Part shown: positions 27,722 through 36,025 of the stretch, piece after piece | How positions within the stretch are numbered: position 1 is the stretch's first letter | Layout: each line of letters opens with the position of its first letter | Source: Pectobacterium araliae | GTDB lineage: Bacteria; Pseudomonadota; Gammaproteobacteria; Enterobacterales; Enterobacteriaceae | DNA: 64,000 nt | NCBI RefSeq assembly: GCF_037076465.1 | Contig: NZ_AP028908.1 | Location: 3,782,001-3,846,000 of the forward strand | Direction of reading: 5' to 3' | The notes under the pieces: generated by a model | Databases searched by the model: none | What the model was told of the DNA's origin: nothing | Seen by the model: only the letters and a program-made list of their open reading frames with translations | Translations under genes and position numbers: made by a program

Positions 27722-29854
27722 TTACTCATCATCAGGAGAGAACATCAGCACATAAAACACATGCTGCTTACCTCCCATCTTGCGGAGTGCTTTTTTCTTG
27801 TGCCGCCCCTTATCCCCGGTCTCAAGCATCCCGGCACTGGCTAAAGCTCTGGCAAATTGCGTATGGTTAAAGCCACTCGCTATTTCCCGCTCAAATGCAG
27901 CAGGAAAGGTGTAAAATTTGTAAACCTCATCCCCGGATGGGTTTCCAGTCCGGTAGCCTGCCAGCTCTTTGATCGGCAAATCCCGTGCATCGGTTTCAGG
28001 GTAGGGAAGGTAACGACTGAAACCATAGGCATTAAGAAACGCCTCACACTGCTCGATGATCTGCTGGTGTTCCTTGTTACCCGTCCCGAACTCTTTCACC
28101 CAGGCGTTAAAGCTATGCTGGATGGCATCACGGCTGGCCTGTTCACTCCATCCGGTGATCGGCACACCAGCTACCAGCGCCGCTTCAAGGATTGCAAAGC
28201 GTTCGGCCACGCGGTGTACCTGCTCACCATAATCGGCCGGAATAAGACCACGCCAGCGCGTCTGCGCGTCACGTACCGCCTGTTTTGCCTCCTGCTGGTG
28301 AGCCGCCAGCCATTTAACCCACTCACGCCCCGCCGCCCCGTGGTTATCAATCCAGGATTCTTTCAGTGCGTCAGCATGAGCCTTGCCGTTCGGGAGACCG
28401 TTAAAGACCGTCGATTTCTCCATAGGGATGTTCAACAAGCGTACCAGTTGCCCTGCCTTAACTTTTAGCCCACCAGCAGCAAGGAAGGTTTCAATGTCCA
28501 TTTCCCCGGTACTGATCGCCACAGTGCGCCAGCGTTTCAGTTCCCGATTACCGCCCTCCTTGGCCCCCTGTAACTTTCCGGCACCGTTAAACAGAGTGTA
28601 AGCAGACGTGGCAACATCTTTGGCACTGCTGCCTTGCCCCACCTCATCAAGCGGTAACAGACTGTCGTTATGTGCTTCCGCTTCGTTGGCTATGCCAAGC
28701 GCAGTCCCATACCAGGTAAGCCGCAGGGCATCCGGTTCCCCCCACAGGCTGCTCGCAATATTGGCCGTGGTAGTCTTACCAGCACTCGATTGTTCGAACA
28801 AATGGACACCGAAACCATCAGCCCCCACCAGCCCGATAAGCGGGGCAGATAATGCAGCCGCCACGCCCAACATCATTGAAGGGTTTCCTCCGGCCAGACG
28901 TGCGACGGAATCCCGCCAACTGGCGGTTGTACCAGCAATGGCATACCCGAAAGATGCCGCACTGCGACCATTAAAGAGAATAGGCATCTCTGGATCGCCA
29001 ATCACTTCACCATCGGGCATGATGTATGCACCATGATGCCAGCCCGTAGTATGGGTAATAATCCATTCCCGATCAGCACCACTTTGCTGCAACCAGTCAG
29101 CCAAGATTGCCCGAAAGGTACTTTTGGTGGTGACATTCACCCCGCCAGCCTTGAGGGAGCGCCAGCCGTCACGCTCTCCAATATCAGCACAGGGGATCGC
29201 TCTGGTAATATCTTCGTGGCCACGCGGCGAACGCCAGCGCAAAACAAGATAACGCTCTGCACCATCACTACCAGAACCCACGACCTCAAGGGGCGAACAC
29301 AACCACGTTTCGTTATTGATGATCTCGCCGCTGTCCTTGTCCACCTTTGGCGTGATCCAGTACAAGCCATCGTTACGGCTCTCTACACGGGGTTTCAGTT
29401 CATCACCTGGTTCGGGCTTCGGTTCCCGTTTCTTCACAGGAAGATTTATCACAATACTTTCCCCACGCTCTGCCTCTTCCCTGAGCCGTGGAAGTATGTC
29501 CGTCCAGTTCTCCTTTGGCTGGGGTTCAAACATGCTGTTAAACAGGCTGGCTTCTTTCACATCTGATAGCGCCAGTTTCGTTGCAATAGTGCTTATCTGA
29601 GTTTCGGACAGATCACCAGCGCGGATCACACGAACGTAATGACGGCCTCTATCAACAATGTTGAGTCTTTCCAGCTCCGCCAACTGCGATTTACCCAGAT
29701 ATACGGGTGGTATATCATCACCCGCCCTTTTCCCTTCACTCTCGATCCAGTGCTGAGCATGTGAATAGGCATCTTCACCCGCAAAGATAATCGCCTCGGT
29801 AAATTTATCTTTCGGCAGAAATTTAATATTCGGGGCATTTTTCATCTTCATCAT
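27722..29854 (-). CDS. DUF927 domain replicative helicase-like protein
   Basis: 710 aa. The C-terminal two thirds match the DUF927 family of phage and satellite replication ATPases: Walker A EQSSAGKTT (355-362, Lys360) and Walker B LLPLDEVGQ (399-407, Asp403-Glu404), then GNRELKRWRTVAISTGE. The N-terminal 150 residues are unassigned, and no zinc finger or TOPRIM primase motif is visible. Usually such proteins unwind DNA at the element's own origin. It overlaps the upstream gene by 4 bp and is followed by the iteron array. Confidence 0.85.
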   Translation of the reverse strand: MMKMKNAPNIKFLPKDKFTEAIIFAGEDAYSHAQHWIESEGKRAGDDIPPVYLGKSQLAELERLNIVDRGRHYVRVIRAGDLSETQISTIATKLALSDVKEASLFNSMFEPQPKENWTDILPRLREEAERGESIVINLPVKKREPKPEPGDELKPRVESRNDGLYWITPKVDKDSGEIINNETWLCSPLEVVGSGSDGAERYLVLRWRSPRGHEDITRAIPCADIGERDGWRSLKAGGVNVTTKSTFRAILADWLQQSGADREWIITHTTGWHHGAYIMPDGEVIGDPEMPILFNGRSAASFGYAIAGTTASWRDSVARLAGGNPSMMLGVAAALSAPLIGLVGADGFGVHLFEQSSAGKTTTANIASSLWGEPDALRLTWYGTALGIANEAEAHNDSLLPLDEVGQGSSAKDVATSAYTLFNGAGKLQGAKEGGNRELKRWRTVAISTGEMDIETFLAAGGLKVKAGQLVRLLNIPMEKSTVFNGLPNGKAHADALKESWIDNHGAAGREWVKWLAAHQQEAKQAVRDAQTRWRGLIPADYGEQVHRVAERFAILEAALVAGVPITGWSEQASRDAIQHSFNAWVKEFGTGNKEHQQIIEQCEAFLNAYGFSRYLPYPETDARDLPIKELAGYRTGNPSGDEVYKFYTFPAAFEREIASGFNHTQFARALASAGMLETGDKGRHKKKALRKMGGKQHVFYVLMFSPDDE

Positions 29855-30186
29855 TGCAACTTTCCCACCATCTGGAACTTGCCGATCAACGGGTGGAACC
29901 AGTATTTACTGCCGTATTTACGTTTGGCGCCCTTAATAACGATCAGAGCCGCTTTACGGAATTTCTCTTCATGCACGATGTAGCCATTGCCCTGCTTCAC
30001 AATCATTACGCCACTGTTACGCGCCAGTTCCTCCGCCTTACTGGTGGATAACCCCATTTCAGCCGCCAGCGTCGTTAGCGGAGCCATACCATCCGGTACG
30101 TTGCCTTTTTGCTGCATCGCTGCAAGGGCAAGCTCCAGCGCTTCTACGCGCTTCACCAATCCGTTAAACGTTACTTGGCTGATCAT
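29851..30186 (-). CDS. Hypothetical small protein
   Basis: 111 aa from ATG 30186 (MISQVTFNGLVKRVEALELA). A coiled coil at the start, then a stretch like a helix-turn-helix (TLAAEMGLSTSKAEELARNSG). Overlaps DUF4222 by 23 bp and the helicase start by 4 bp, so translation is coupled to replication gene expression. Function unknown; a helicase partner or regulator is possible. Confidence 0.6.
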   Translation of the reverse strand: MISQVTFNGLVKRVEALELALAAMQQKGNVPDGMAPLTTLAAEMGLSTSKAEELARNSGVMIVKQGNGYIVHEEKFRKAALIVIKGAKRKYGSKYWFHPLIGKFQMVGKLQ

Positions 30187-30358
30187 GTTTGGCCCCTTCC
30201 ATAAAAACAAATTCGGCAAGAAAGCGGTTATCGGGATAAACACACTCCGCTGAATAACCATCACGCACAAACGTTACACGGTTAAAAGCATTCGTCCTGA
30301 CAGTGACGCATTGGCCGTTTTTGCCCTGATAGCGATCATTTGGTTGAGGCTGGCGCAT
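30164..30358 (-). CDS. DUF4222 family small phage protein
   Basis: 64 aa from ATG 30358 (MRQPQPNDRYQGKNGQCVTV), after a GGAGG site. The pattern P.P.D.Y/F...G..V.V......VTFVRDGY......P..RFL.EF matches recalled DUF4222 proteins from lambdoid prophages. Function unknown. Confidence 0.7.
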   Translation of the reverse strand: MRQPQPNDRYQGKNGQCVTVRTNAFNRVTFVRDGYSAECVYPDNRFLAEFVFMEGAKHDQPSNV

Positions 30359-30560
30359 TGCGTACCTCCATAGCTTTATCAAGATGATTAATGGCACCAG
30401 CCACCAGCGACAGAACGGCGGCAACAAGGTTAGCGTCCTCTTCGTCCCGTTCCTCACTCGGTAAGGCGTCAAGCCACATTGAAAGCACCGCTCTGGCCTG
30501 CTTGTTCATTGCATTGGCATGTTCAACGCACGTAACGACTTCAAGATGTTGTCTGTTCAT
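30336..30560 (-). CDS. Hypothetical small protein
   Basis: 74 aa, MNRQHLEVVTCVEHANAMNK..., mostly helical, acidic middle. Overlaps both neighbours (4 bp and 23 bp) within the coupled chain, which supports its being real. No family recognised. Confidence 0.5.
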   Translation of the reverse strand: MNRQHLEVVTCVEHANAMNKQARAVLSMWLDALPSEERDEEDANLVAAVLSLVAGAINHLDKAMEVRNAPASTK

Positions 30561-30994
30561 GACTGAATCCCCGCATCTACTTCCTCAAAGCACGTAATGG
30601 CGTAAATACCATCAACCCACAAATAAACCTCACGGCGTTGTTGTTCGTCAGTGATTTGGGGAATGACCTCAGTCAGTAGGTGCCGTAATCCCACCTGAGC
30701 GCGTAACAGACGATTACGCGATATGTTTTCCGGCGTAGCGGGTACTGGCGCACAATTTGAGCTAATCAGGGCGTTAACACGCCGCTGATCGTCGTAGTAA
30801 GCATCCAGATTGATTTCGTTCGCCTTTACTGGAGAAAAGTCACGGATAAACGCATCCCGCTGGTAGTGATGCCTGGCTTGTGGGTATTGCTCATAGGAGA
30901 ACACGACGCGATCAACTGTTTGCTCCCGGATAACCACCGACACTTCACTATTGTTCTCGATGAAACGAGCGCCCACAGAAATTAGCTCACGCAT
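30557..30994 (-). CDS. Hypothetical protein
   Basis: 145 aa from ATG 30994 (MRELISVGARFIENNSEVSV), which follows GGAGGTGCACC; the longer frame is rejected. The opening resembles the small beta domain of DUF4222-like proteins (F.VV..Q.VDRVVFSYE). The second half is helical. Coupled to neighbours by 8-bp and 4-bp overlaps. Confidence 0.6.
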   Translation of the reverse strand: MRELISVGARFIENNSEVSVVIREQTVDRVVFSYEQYPQARHHYQRDAFIRDFSPVKANEINLDAYYDDQRRVNALISSNCAPVPATPENISRNRLLRAQVGLRHLLTEVIPQITDEQQRREVYLWVDGIYAITCFEEVDAGIQS

Positions 30995-31304
30995 GGTGCA
31001 CCTCCGTAGAAACAGAAGGTGTTGGCTTAAAGTGGCTTTCAATCACCTGTAGGTTGTCTTCCACCAGCATCACCATTACAGATACCTGGCTCATGGCGCT
31101 GCGCATTCTGGCGTTAACAGGGTCGCGTATCCATTCCAGATCGCGTCTGGTGTCGTACTGCTTACACCATGCCACTGCGATGAATTCCTGGTGTTTAGCC
31201 AGTTCATCAAAGTACGTGCGTAACGTGGTAAGCGCCTCTTCTGGCGTCTTTTCAGGGGAAAGTAATTTCCCGCTGACAACATGCGGAGCGATAGGGTTAA
31301 CCAT
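30987..31304 (-). CDS. Hypothetical protein
   Basis: 105 aa, MVNPIAPHVVSGKLLSPEKT..., helical, soluble. Preceded by GGAGGTGACAC. Overlaps upstream and downstream genes by 8 bp each. No family recognised. Confidence 0.55.
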   Translation of the reverse strand: MVNPIAPHVVSGKLLSPEKTPEEALTTLRTYFDELAKHQEFIAVAWCKQYDTRRDLEWIRDPVNARMRSAMSQVSVMVMLVEDNLQVIESHFKPTPSVSTEVHHA

Positions 31305-31479
31305 GTGTCACCTCCACCAGCTCAGCTTCTGCCCTTTCCAGTATTTCAGCGACGGCTTCAAGTGCGTTTTCTACAGCGGGATTGTTAATGTCTTGGGACG
31401 CTATCAGCGTAATAATGGCCTTAGCGTGAACAATCTGAGTGTGCGCTTCATCAGCATGATTGATGTGTTTCTTAAGCAT
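31297..31479 (-). CDS. Hypothetical small protein
   Basis: 60 aa from ATG 31479 (MLKKHINHADEAHTQIVHAK), preceded by GGGGAGG. Two helices predicted from periodicity. Overlaps both neighbours by 8 bp. The upstream TTG (31485) is a poorer start. Confidence 0.55.
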   Translation of the reverse strand: MLKKHINHADEAHTQIVHAKAIITLIASQDINNPAVENALEAVAEILERAEAELVEVTHG

Positions 31480-31666
31480 GACCAACCTCCCCTTGAACCG
31501 TGGTTTCCGATGTATGGACGGCTTGGTGAAGGCTATTCAGCCGTTCCGCTAACACGAAAGTTAAAATCTCTTTAGCTTCGGGGTTGCTCAGTTCAACAAT
31601 GGCGTAGACCAGCGCACGGCACTGATCGATAACCTCTTCCAATTCCAACTGTGTGTTATCAAACAT
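31472..31666 (-). CDS. Hypothetical small protein
   Basis: 64 aa from ATG 31666 (MFDNTQLELEEVIDQCRALV), preceded by AGGAGG at good distance; the longer frame into the Icd-like gene is rejected. Helical and acidic. Overlaps neighbours by 8 bp on both sides. Confidence 0.55.
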   Translation of the reverse strand: MFDNTQLELEEVIDQCRALVYAIVELSNPEAKEILTFVLAERLNSLHQAVHTSETTVQGEVGHA

Positions 31667-31910
31667 GGCGCACCTCCTGCGTTTCGGTTTCAACAACACA
31701 GATAGGCATGGCGATTTCCACCATACCCGCCAATGGAAGGCGTGCAGCAAAAGAGAGGATGAAGTGAGGGGCCAGAATGCGGCGGGCTTCACATTCAGTT
31801 TCAGCATCAACGGACAGGCGGCAAGGCTTGGCCTTCTTGTCGTGGCGATTAAGAGCAAGAAAGCGCCATGTAAATTTAGGGTGAGTTTGGGTACACTTCG
31901 GCATAGCCAT
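31659..31910 (-). CDS. Icd-like protein (P4-type division inhibitor family)
   Basis: 83 aa from ATG 31910 (MAMPKCTQTHPKFTWRFLAL), preceded by GGAG. The block FLALNRHDKKAKPCRL then EARRILAPHFILSFAARLPL matches the recalled family of host cell-division inhibitor Icd-like proteins of P4-type satellites. Those block septation when overexpressed; whether this one does is unknown. First gene of the nine-gene coupled chain. A much longer frame that reaches 32696 is an artefact. Confidence 0.7.
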   Translation of the reverse strand: MAMPKCTQTHPKFTWRFLALNRHDKKAKPCRLSVDAETECEARRILAPHFILSFAARLPLAGMVEIAMPICVVETETQEVRHV

Positions 31911-32000
31911 AGCGTTAGTCTCCATAACGTTTGTGGTTAGAGGCCCGGTTAGTGTTAGCGCACTGCCGGGCTTCGTTGTTTTGCTCACTAACTCAAGCAA

Positions 32001-32082
32001 GGTGAACACCACCAATATATTAGCAGGTGAACACCACGTCAATACTTGATTTGAGTTTTTTATCAGGCATACTGAACACCAC
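32001..32082. promoter_or_regulatory. Three GGTGAACACCAC repeats in a divergent promoter region
   Basis: GGTGAACACCAC at 32001-32012 and 32026-32037, and ACTGAACACCAC at 32071-32082. They lie between the Icd-like operon (minus) and the YlcI-like gene (plus), so they probably form an operator for one or both. The start GGTGAACA also resembles the P4 alpha-protein iteron as I recall it. Confidence 0.65.
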
Positions 32083-32103
32083 CAAATGTACGGAGATTCA
32101 GTA

Positions 32104-32298
32104 ATGGCAACGGGTAGAAGGAATAACAAATCACTGCAAGTCTCAGTCAGGCTCCCACTGGAAGACTTGGAATTAATCGAAAGCGTCAAAGAATCCGACG
32201 AGAGTACAGCAGGTTTTCTCATTGCCGCCGCCAAGGGTGAGATCAAACGCCGCCAGCGTAGACAGAGCAAACAACCAGCCAATGGGGATACTGAGTAA
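32104..32298 (+). CDS. YlcI/YnfO-like ribbon-helix-helix protein
   Basis: 64 aa from ATG 32104 (MATGRRNNKSLQVSVRLPLE), preceded by GGAGATTCAGTA. The pattern NNKS.QVSVRLP then a helix (DLELIESVKESDESTAGFLI) and a basic tail matches the YlcI/YnfO (DUF3950) RHH group. Likely a DNA-binding regulator, possibly of the repeats just upstream. It overlaps the next gene by 1 bp. Confidence 0.7.
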   Translation: MATGRRNNKSLQVSVRLPLEDLELIESVKESDESTAGFLIAAAKGEIKRRQRRQSKQPANGDTE

Positions 32299-32534
32299 TG
32301 CCTAAGAATCGCTTTACCAGAGAACAAGCTATCGACCAAATGAATGTCGAACTCTCTCCCTTCGTAGTCAACGCAGATAAGGCATGTGACACCGATCCAA
32401 TAAGTTATCAAATCTTCGTTTCTGCCGATGACGATAGGTATATCGAGCACGGTGAATTCGGATATAAAGACTATTCGAAACCAGATGTATTCTTGCCACG
32501 GCTTAGAAAAATCAAAGAATTTTTGCTCTCTTGA
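32298..32534 (+). CDS. Hypothetical protein
   Basis: 78 aa, MPKNRFTREQAIDQMNVELS..., acidic. Its start overlaps the previous stop (TAATG), so it is coupled with the RHH protein and could be its partner. No family recognised. Confidence 0.55.
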   Translation: MPKNRFTREQAIDQMNVELSPFVVNADKACDTDPISYQIFVSADDDRYIEHGEFGYKDYSKPDVFLPRLRKIKEFLLS

Positions 32535-32660
32535 AAACTCAGATGCTTGCTTTACAAGCAAAGCGCAAAATTGCGCTGGTACTGAATGGTCATTTCGCCC
32601 ATTGACCTGATCGATCAGCGTGTTATCCTGAATATGCTTTAATTTTGTGCAGTGACATGG

Positions 32661-32690
32661 GCGGCCCGGCATGGCCGCTTTTGTTTTATT
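32661..32690 (+). terminator. Terminator of the short plus-strand operon
   Basis: GCGGCC (32661-32666), loop CGGCAT, GGCCGC (32673-32678), then TTTTGTTTTATTT. It separates the RHH operon from the convergent AntA gene. Confidence 0.75.
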
Positions 32691-33492
32691 TAGCATCAGA
32701 TACCTCCAGCAGGCGTTTAGCCAGCCAGCGCTGAGCCAGTTCAGTTAATTTCGCCTTGCGGGTAATCGTCGGAGTATCCAAATCCAACAACGCACAATCA
32801 CGATTTCCCAAATAAGCCAATAACGCCAGTTGGTCAGCGTTCATGTGGTCACGCACCTGCTTAATTGCGATACCCTTCTGTTTCGCCCAGGTTCGCGGGT
32901 GTAAGCCCAGCACAAGGTCATTCAGGAACAAACTTTCATTGCTGTAGGCAAAGCCGTGCTGCTTGTCTCCTGTGCGCTCGATGTAGCCTTTCATCGCATC
33001 GGCCATGCTTTTGTGGTCTTCACAGGCTGCTACGCGATTCTTTCGCCAGTTCAGCAGGGCAGATTGGTGTTCCTCTGGCGCTACACGGCGTAAACGTTCT
33101 TCACAGTCGATGAAATACTGACGGGCCAACTTTCCCTGATCGTTACGTTCGACCATCGAAAGCTCTTTCGCCATATTCAGGCTGAGAATGTAATCGTGTT
33201 CGATGCGCTGGCGAGATTTTGAGCTCGCCCGTTTTGGCGAGGTCAAATTCTCAACAATTACATAATCAACCCCTTCAACAAATCCGTATTGCTTGATTCG
33301 GCCTTTAATCCAGTTAGTGAAGTCACGCCCAACTTTTAAAAACTCATGAAGTTTTCGCCCACGAACTGACTGAATTTCTTTACCGTTAATACTGCCATCA
33401 GTAACAGGAAGCAGTTCCGAAAAATTAATAGATTCCTGATTTTCAGCGTAACTAATCTCCTGACCGGTTACGGCCATATTTTTAGTTTTCAT
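32686..33492 (-). CDS. AntA/AntB-type antirepressor
   Basis: 268 aa. Residues about 32-110 form the AntA domain: GSINGKEIQSVRGRKLHEFL, then VGRDFTNWIKGRIKQYGFVE, then the GVDYVI and RIEHDYILSLNMAKELSMVE stretches. The C-terminal part (150-268) is a second domain, as in phage antirepressors that pair AntA with a variable tail. Antirepressors relieve a repressor during induction; here it may answer a helper phage or the SOS state. Flanked by an AlpA-like regulator. Confidence 0.85.
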   Translation of the reverse strand: MKTKNMAVTGQEISYAENQESINFSELLPVTDGSINGKEIQSVRGRKLHEFLKVGRDFTNWIKGRIKQYGFVEGVDYVIVENLTSPKRASSKSRQRIEHDYILSLNMAKELSMVERNDQGKLARQYFIDCEERLRRVAPEEHQSALLNWRKNRVAACEDHKSMADAMKGYIERTGDKQHGFAYSNESLFLNDLVLGLHPRTWAKQKGIAIKQVRDHMNADQLALLAYLGNRDCALLDLDTPTITRKAKLTELAQRWLAKRLLEVSDAK

Positions 33493-33500
33493 ACATCACC

Positions 33501-33698
33501 TCACAATGTTTGTGTTTGACGTACAGAAACCAAGTAAGCATCCAAATCTGATTTGTGATAGATAACTTTTTTCTTACCTACCTTGTAGAACGGGATACAC
33601 TCACGACCAGAACAAGCCCAGTTAGCTAAAGTCTGAGGACTGACACCGATATATTCGGCAGCTTCTTTGCGGGTAAGGCGGGATTTGACTATTTGCAT
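33501..33698 (-). CDS. AlpA/excisionase-like HTH regulator
   Basis: 65 aa from ATG 33698 (MQIVKSRLTRKEAAEYIGVS). Classic HTH_17 pattern: LTRKEAAEYIGVSPQTLANW, then a wing ending in VIYHKSDLDAYL. Such proteins act as excisionases or activate integrase in P4-like islands. A frame to 33710 exists with four more residues. It is followed by the AntA gene after 8 bp. Confidence 0.75.
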   Translation of the reverse strand: MQIVKSRLTRKEAAEYIGVSPQTLANWACSGRECIPFYKVGKKKVIYHKSDLDAYLVSVRQTQTL

Positions 33699-33822
33699 TG
33701 GTATCACCATGTATTACGGGTTAACGATGGTGATAAATATGAATTGATAGATAGCTATCAGATAGACGATGAGCTCGTTATTATATGATTAAAACGCGCT
33801 CTTATGGTATAAAAGCGCGCTA

Positions 33823-34416
33823 TTAGGTAATAACTAAATTAAAAGGAGGAGAAGGCCTAACCTTTTCATGTTGTCCTAACTCATTATCCTTTATCCACTT
33901 TTGTAAACTTTGTCGACTAACTTCCTCATTGAAATGTGAATGCAACTTTTCTACCATCCCGTTTTTGCTTGCATTCGGATATTTTCCCCATGTATCCCGC
34001 ATGATTTTTATAGCGTCATCATAATGACGATGTCGTGGCCCCTGAGCATTGGAACGATTTTTTTCTGAAATTCGATTATTAGTCTCATCGTTAACCACTG
34101 CACCCAACACAACTGGTTCAATTCCTCTATATAAATCATACCGTGCCGTCGCTTTCCTTAATGCAAATGCGGAATTTTCCAGACCCAATACTTCAAGCAT
34201 GGCAATAGCAACCATTAACGCTTTTACGTCATCAGTAGGAATATCCGTCATTAATTTATCGTAATTATCGTCGTTTCCCCTTACGTATTTTATTTTCTCT
34301 TCATCAGAAGTAAATTGCTCTACTTTATAGAACCATTTGTTAGTTGCTGCATTAGTTGCTCTTGAATCCAGATCCAAAATTATTTGTTTTCTTTGTTCTT
34401 CTGTTAGGTTGGTCAT
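33823..34416 (-). CDS. Hypothetical protein downstream of integrase
   Basis: 197 aa, MTNLTEEQRKQIILDLDSRA... . The C-terminal part (YDDAIKIMRDTWGKYPNASK, then SRQSLQKWIKDN) looks like a transcriptional-regulator HTH. Its first 20 residues resemble the last 20 of the integrase (see findings). Start overlaps the integrase stop by 1 bp, so the two are coupled. Confidence 0.6.
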   Translation of the reverse strand: MTNLTEEQRKQIILDLDSRATNAATNKWFYKVEQFTSDEEKIKYVRGNDDNYDKLMTDIPTDDVKALMVAIAMLEVLGLENSAFALRKATARYDLYRGIEPVVLGAVVNDETNNRISEKNRSNAQGPRHRHYDDAIKIMRDTWGKYPNASKNGMVEKLHSHFNEEVSRQSLQKWIKDNELGQHEKVRPSPPFNLVIT

Positions 34417-35843
34417 TATTTTGAAATCATCCCATATCTATTTGTCAATTCAAAAATTAGTTGGCGTTTTTCTTCGTCACTTAATGGAACCAGCGCCATC
34501 ATTAAATTCGCGTCTATTCCTTTTTTACGTTCCACCAGCCCTGCATGCTCTAAAATGGCATGTTCTATTTTCTTCGCGGGCTCTTGCAATTCATCGGCCC
34601 CAAAATGCAAATATCCTTGTGTTACGTCAGCGCTACGCATGGTGCGATGATTCATGAGCCGCTTAAGAATATATGAGCCAACACCCGCCAGCTCTGCCAC
34701 TGTGCCAAAGGTTCTACGGGCATCGTGGCACCTGAATTCGATAGCCGGTAGGTTATCCAGATTCGGTTCTGGCACCGTTGCCGCTACAATACGAGCAATC
34801 ACCCTGCGCGGTTCCTGAATTACCCCACCACTTCGCCCAGGAAAAACCTGTATATCTTTTTCTCCCTTTGTTCTGAGACGACGCCGAAATATTTTTAGCA
34901 AGGTTTCGGTTATGGGCAACTCCAAAGGGTCGCCGTTCTTAGTGGTATCAATCCAAAAATAACGACCTCCCATATTTACCCTGTCCCAGGTAAGCCCAAA
35001 AACCTCAGAGCGACGTAGCCCAGTAAATAAGGCCGTGTCTATCGCATCACACATAGCCACAGCAACATCATCCCTTGTTTCTTCTGCCCTAACTCTGACA
35101 AGATCAACAGCTTTTAACCACCGCCCCAAATCGTGAGTACGGATGCGATCTGTTTTTCTCGTCGTTCCGTGCCACTGGCGTTTAGTGCTCAGTACCATCG
35201 TAGGCGGATCGGGAAGCAACGTTTTCCCTTCTTCATCCCGGTAATGGTCATACGAAAAACGGTAGACAGCGCGTAATGCTCGCGCCCATAAATCAGCTTG
35301 TGCGGTACTTCCAGAACCAACACCAGAACGTAGAGTGCTTTTGTCCACTCCAAACCACACCGAGCCTTCAGTAATTGCCTTATGGCGGTTCTCCACCCTG
35401 TCACGGCTGATATTCGCCATCGGTTGTTTCATCCAATCGCCAGAGAAATTATTGAGGATTGCCCGGTACTGATGCTCAGTCGCTTTTTTAAGTCGGTGCC
35501 CCCGATTCTGTACATAAGTATTAAGAGCGTCTTCTAATGTCACTGAACTCTTGGCTTTTACTCGCTTTATATCGTTTGGATTTCTGCCGCTGGTCGCCAC
35601 CTCGCCAAGCAGCTCTAACGCTTTTGCTCTGGCACTATCGATAGATAAATCAGGGAAGCGTCCCAACGTAGCCCGAATGAACTTGCCCTCGCGTTTACGC
35701 GCTATGCAAAAGCTCTTCACGCCCGTAGCACCAACACGCAATATCAACCCATTCACTACGGTATCCCTGAACTCAAGCCGTGCACCGTCTGGGCTAGGAG
35801 CTAATGCAGATATTCCTGCTTTCGTAAATTTGAAGGATTTCAT
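34416..35843 (-). CDS. P4-type tyrosine integrase
   Basis: 475-aa site-specific recombinase. N-terminal DUF4102-like arm-binding domain (1-95), core-binding domain (about 100-215) and catalytic domain with Arg277 (TGLRRSEVFGL), Lys302, His373-x-x-Arg376 (HDARRTFGT), His399 (LMNHR) and nucleophile Tyr411 (VTQGYLH). All catalytic residues are present. It lies 183 bp from attR and reads away from it. It should catalyse integration at ileX. Confidence 0.95.
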   Translation of the reverse strand: MKSFKFTKAGISALAPSPDGARLEFRDTVVNGLILRVGATGVKSFCIARKREGKFIRATLGRFPDLSIDSARAKALELLGEVATSGRNPNDIKRVKAKSSVTLEDALNTYVQNRGHRLKKATEHQYRAILNNFSGDWMKQPMANISRDRVENRHKAITEGSVWFGVDKSTLRSGVGSGSTAQADLWARALRAVYRFSYDHYRDEEGKTLLPDPPTMVLSTKRQWHGTTRKTDRIRTHDLGRWLKAVDLVRVRAEETRDDVAVAMCDAIDTALFTGLRRSEVFGLTWDRVNMGGRYFWIDTTKNGDPLELPITETLLKIFRRRLRTKGEKDIQVFPGRSGGVIQEPRRVIARIVAATVPEPNLDNLPAIEFRCHDARRTFGTVAELAGVGSYILKRLMNHRTMRSADVTQGYLHFGADELQEPAKKIEHAILEHAGLVERKKGIDANLMMALVPLSDEEKRQLIFELTNRYGMISK

Positions 35844-35859
35844 TAAAAATGCATCCCAA

Positions 35860-35920
35860 AGGTATCCCTAAACGTCGTTTGGTAAAACTCATTCGCTCTG
35901 GGATACTTATGGGATACCTC
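35860..35920. repeat. Candidate integrase arm sites, right end
   Basis: GGGATACYT occurs inverted at 35868-35860 and twice in direct order at 35900-35908 and 35911-35919; the 21 bp from 35900 match 17399-17419 exactly. They lie between the integrase start and attR, which also places the integrase promoter here. Confidence 0.65.
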
Positions 35921-36025
35921 AGAGCGGTATTAATAAGTATTTCTGGGTATTTATACAGTGTCAATGGATTTATTAATTTGTTGAAATATAACAATAAGTA
36001 TTTACAGGTAGGTTTTATTAGAAGC

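Noticed and set aside
31659-32696. 345-aa minus-strand frame running through the divergent promoter region
   Set aside because: Only the last 83 codons match a family (Icd-like) and have a ribosome site; the rest is antisense to the RHH operon and the repeats.
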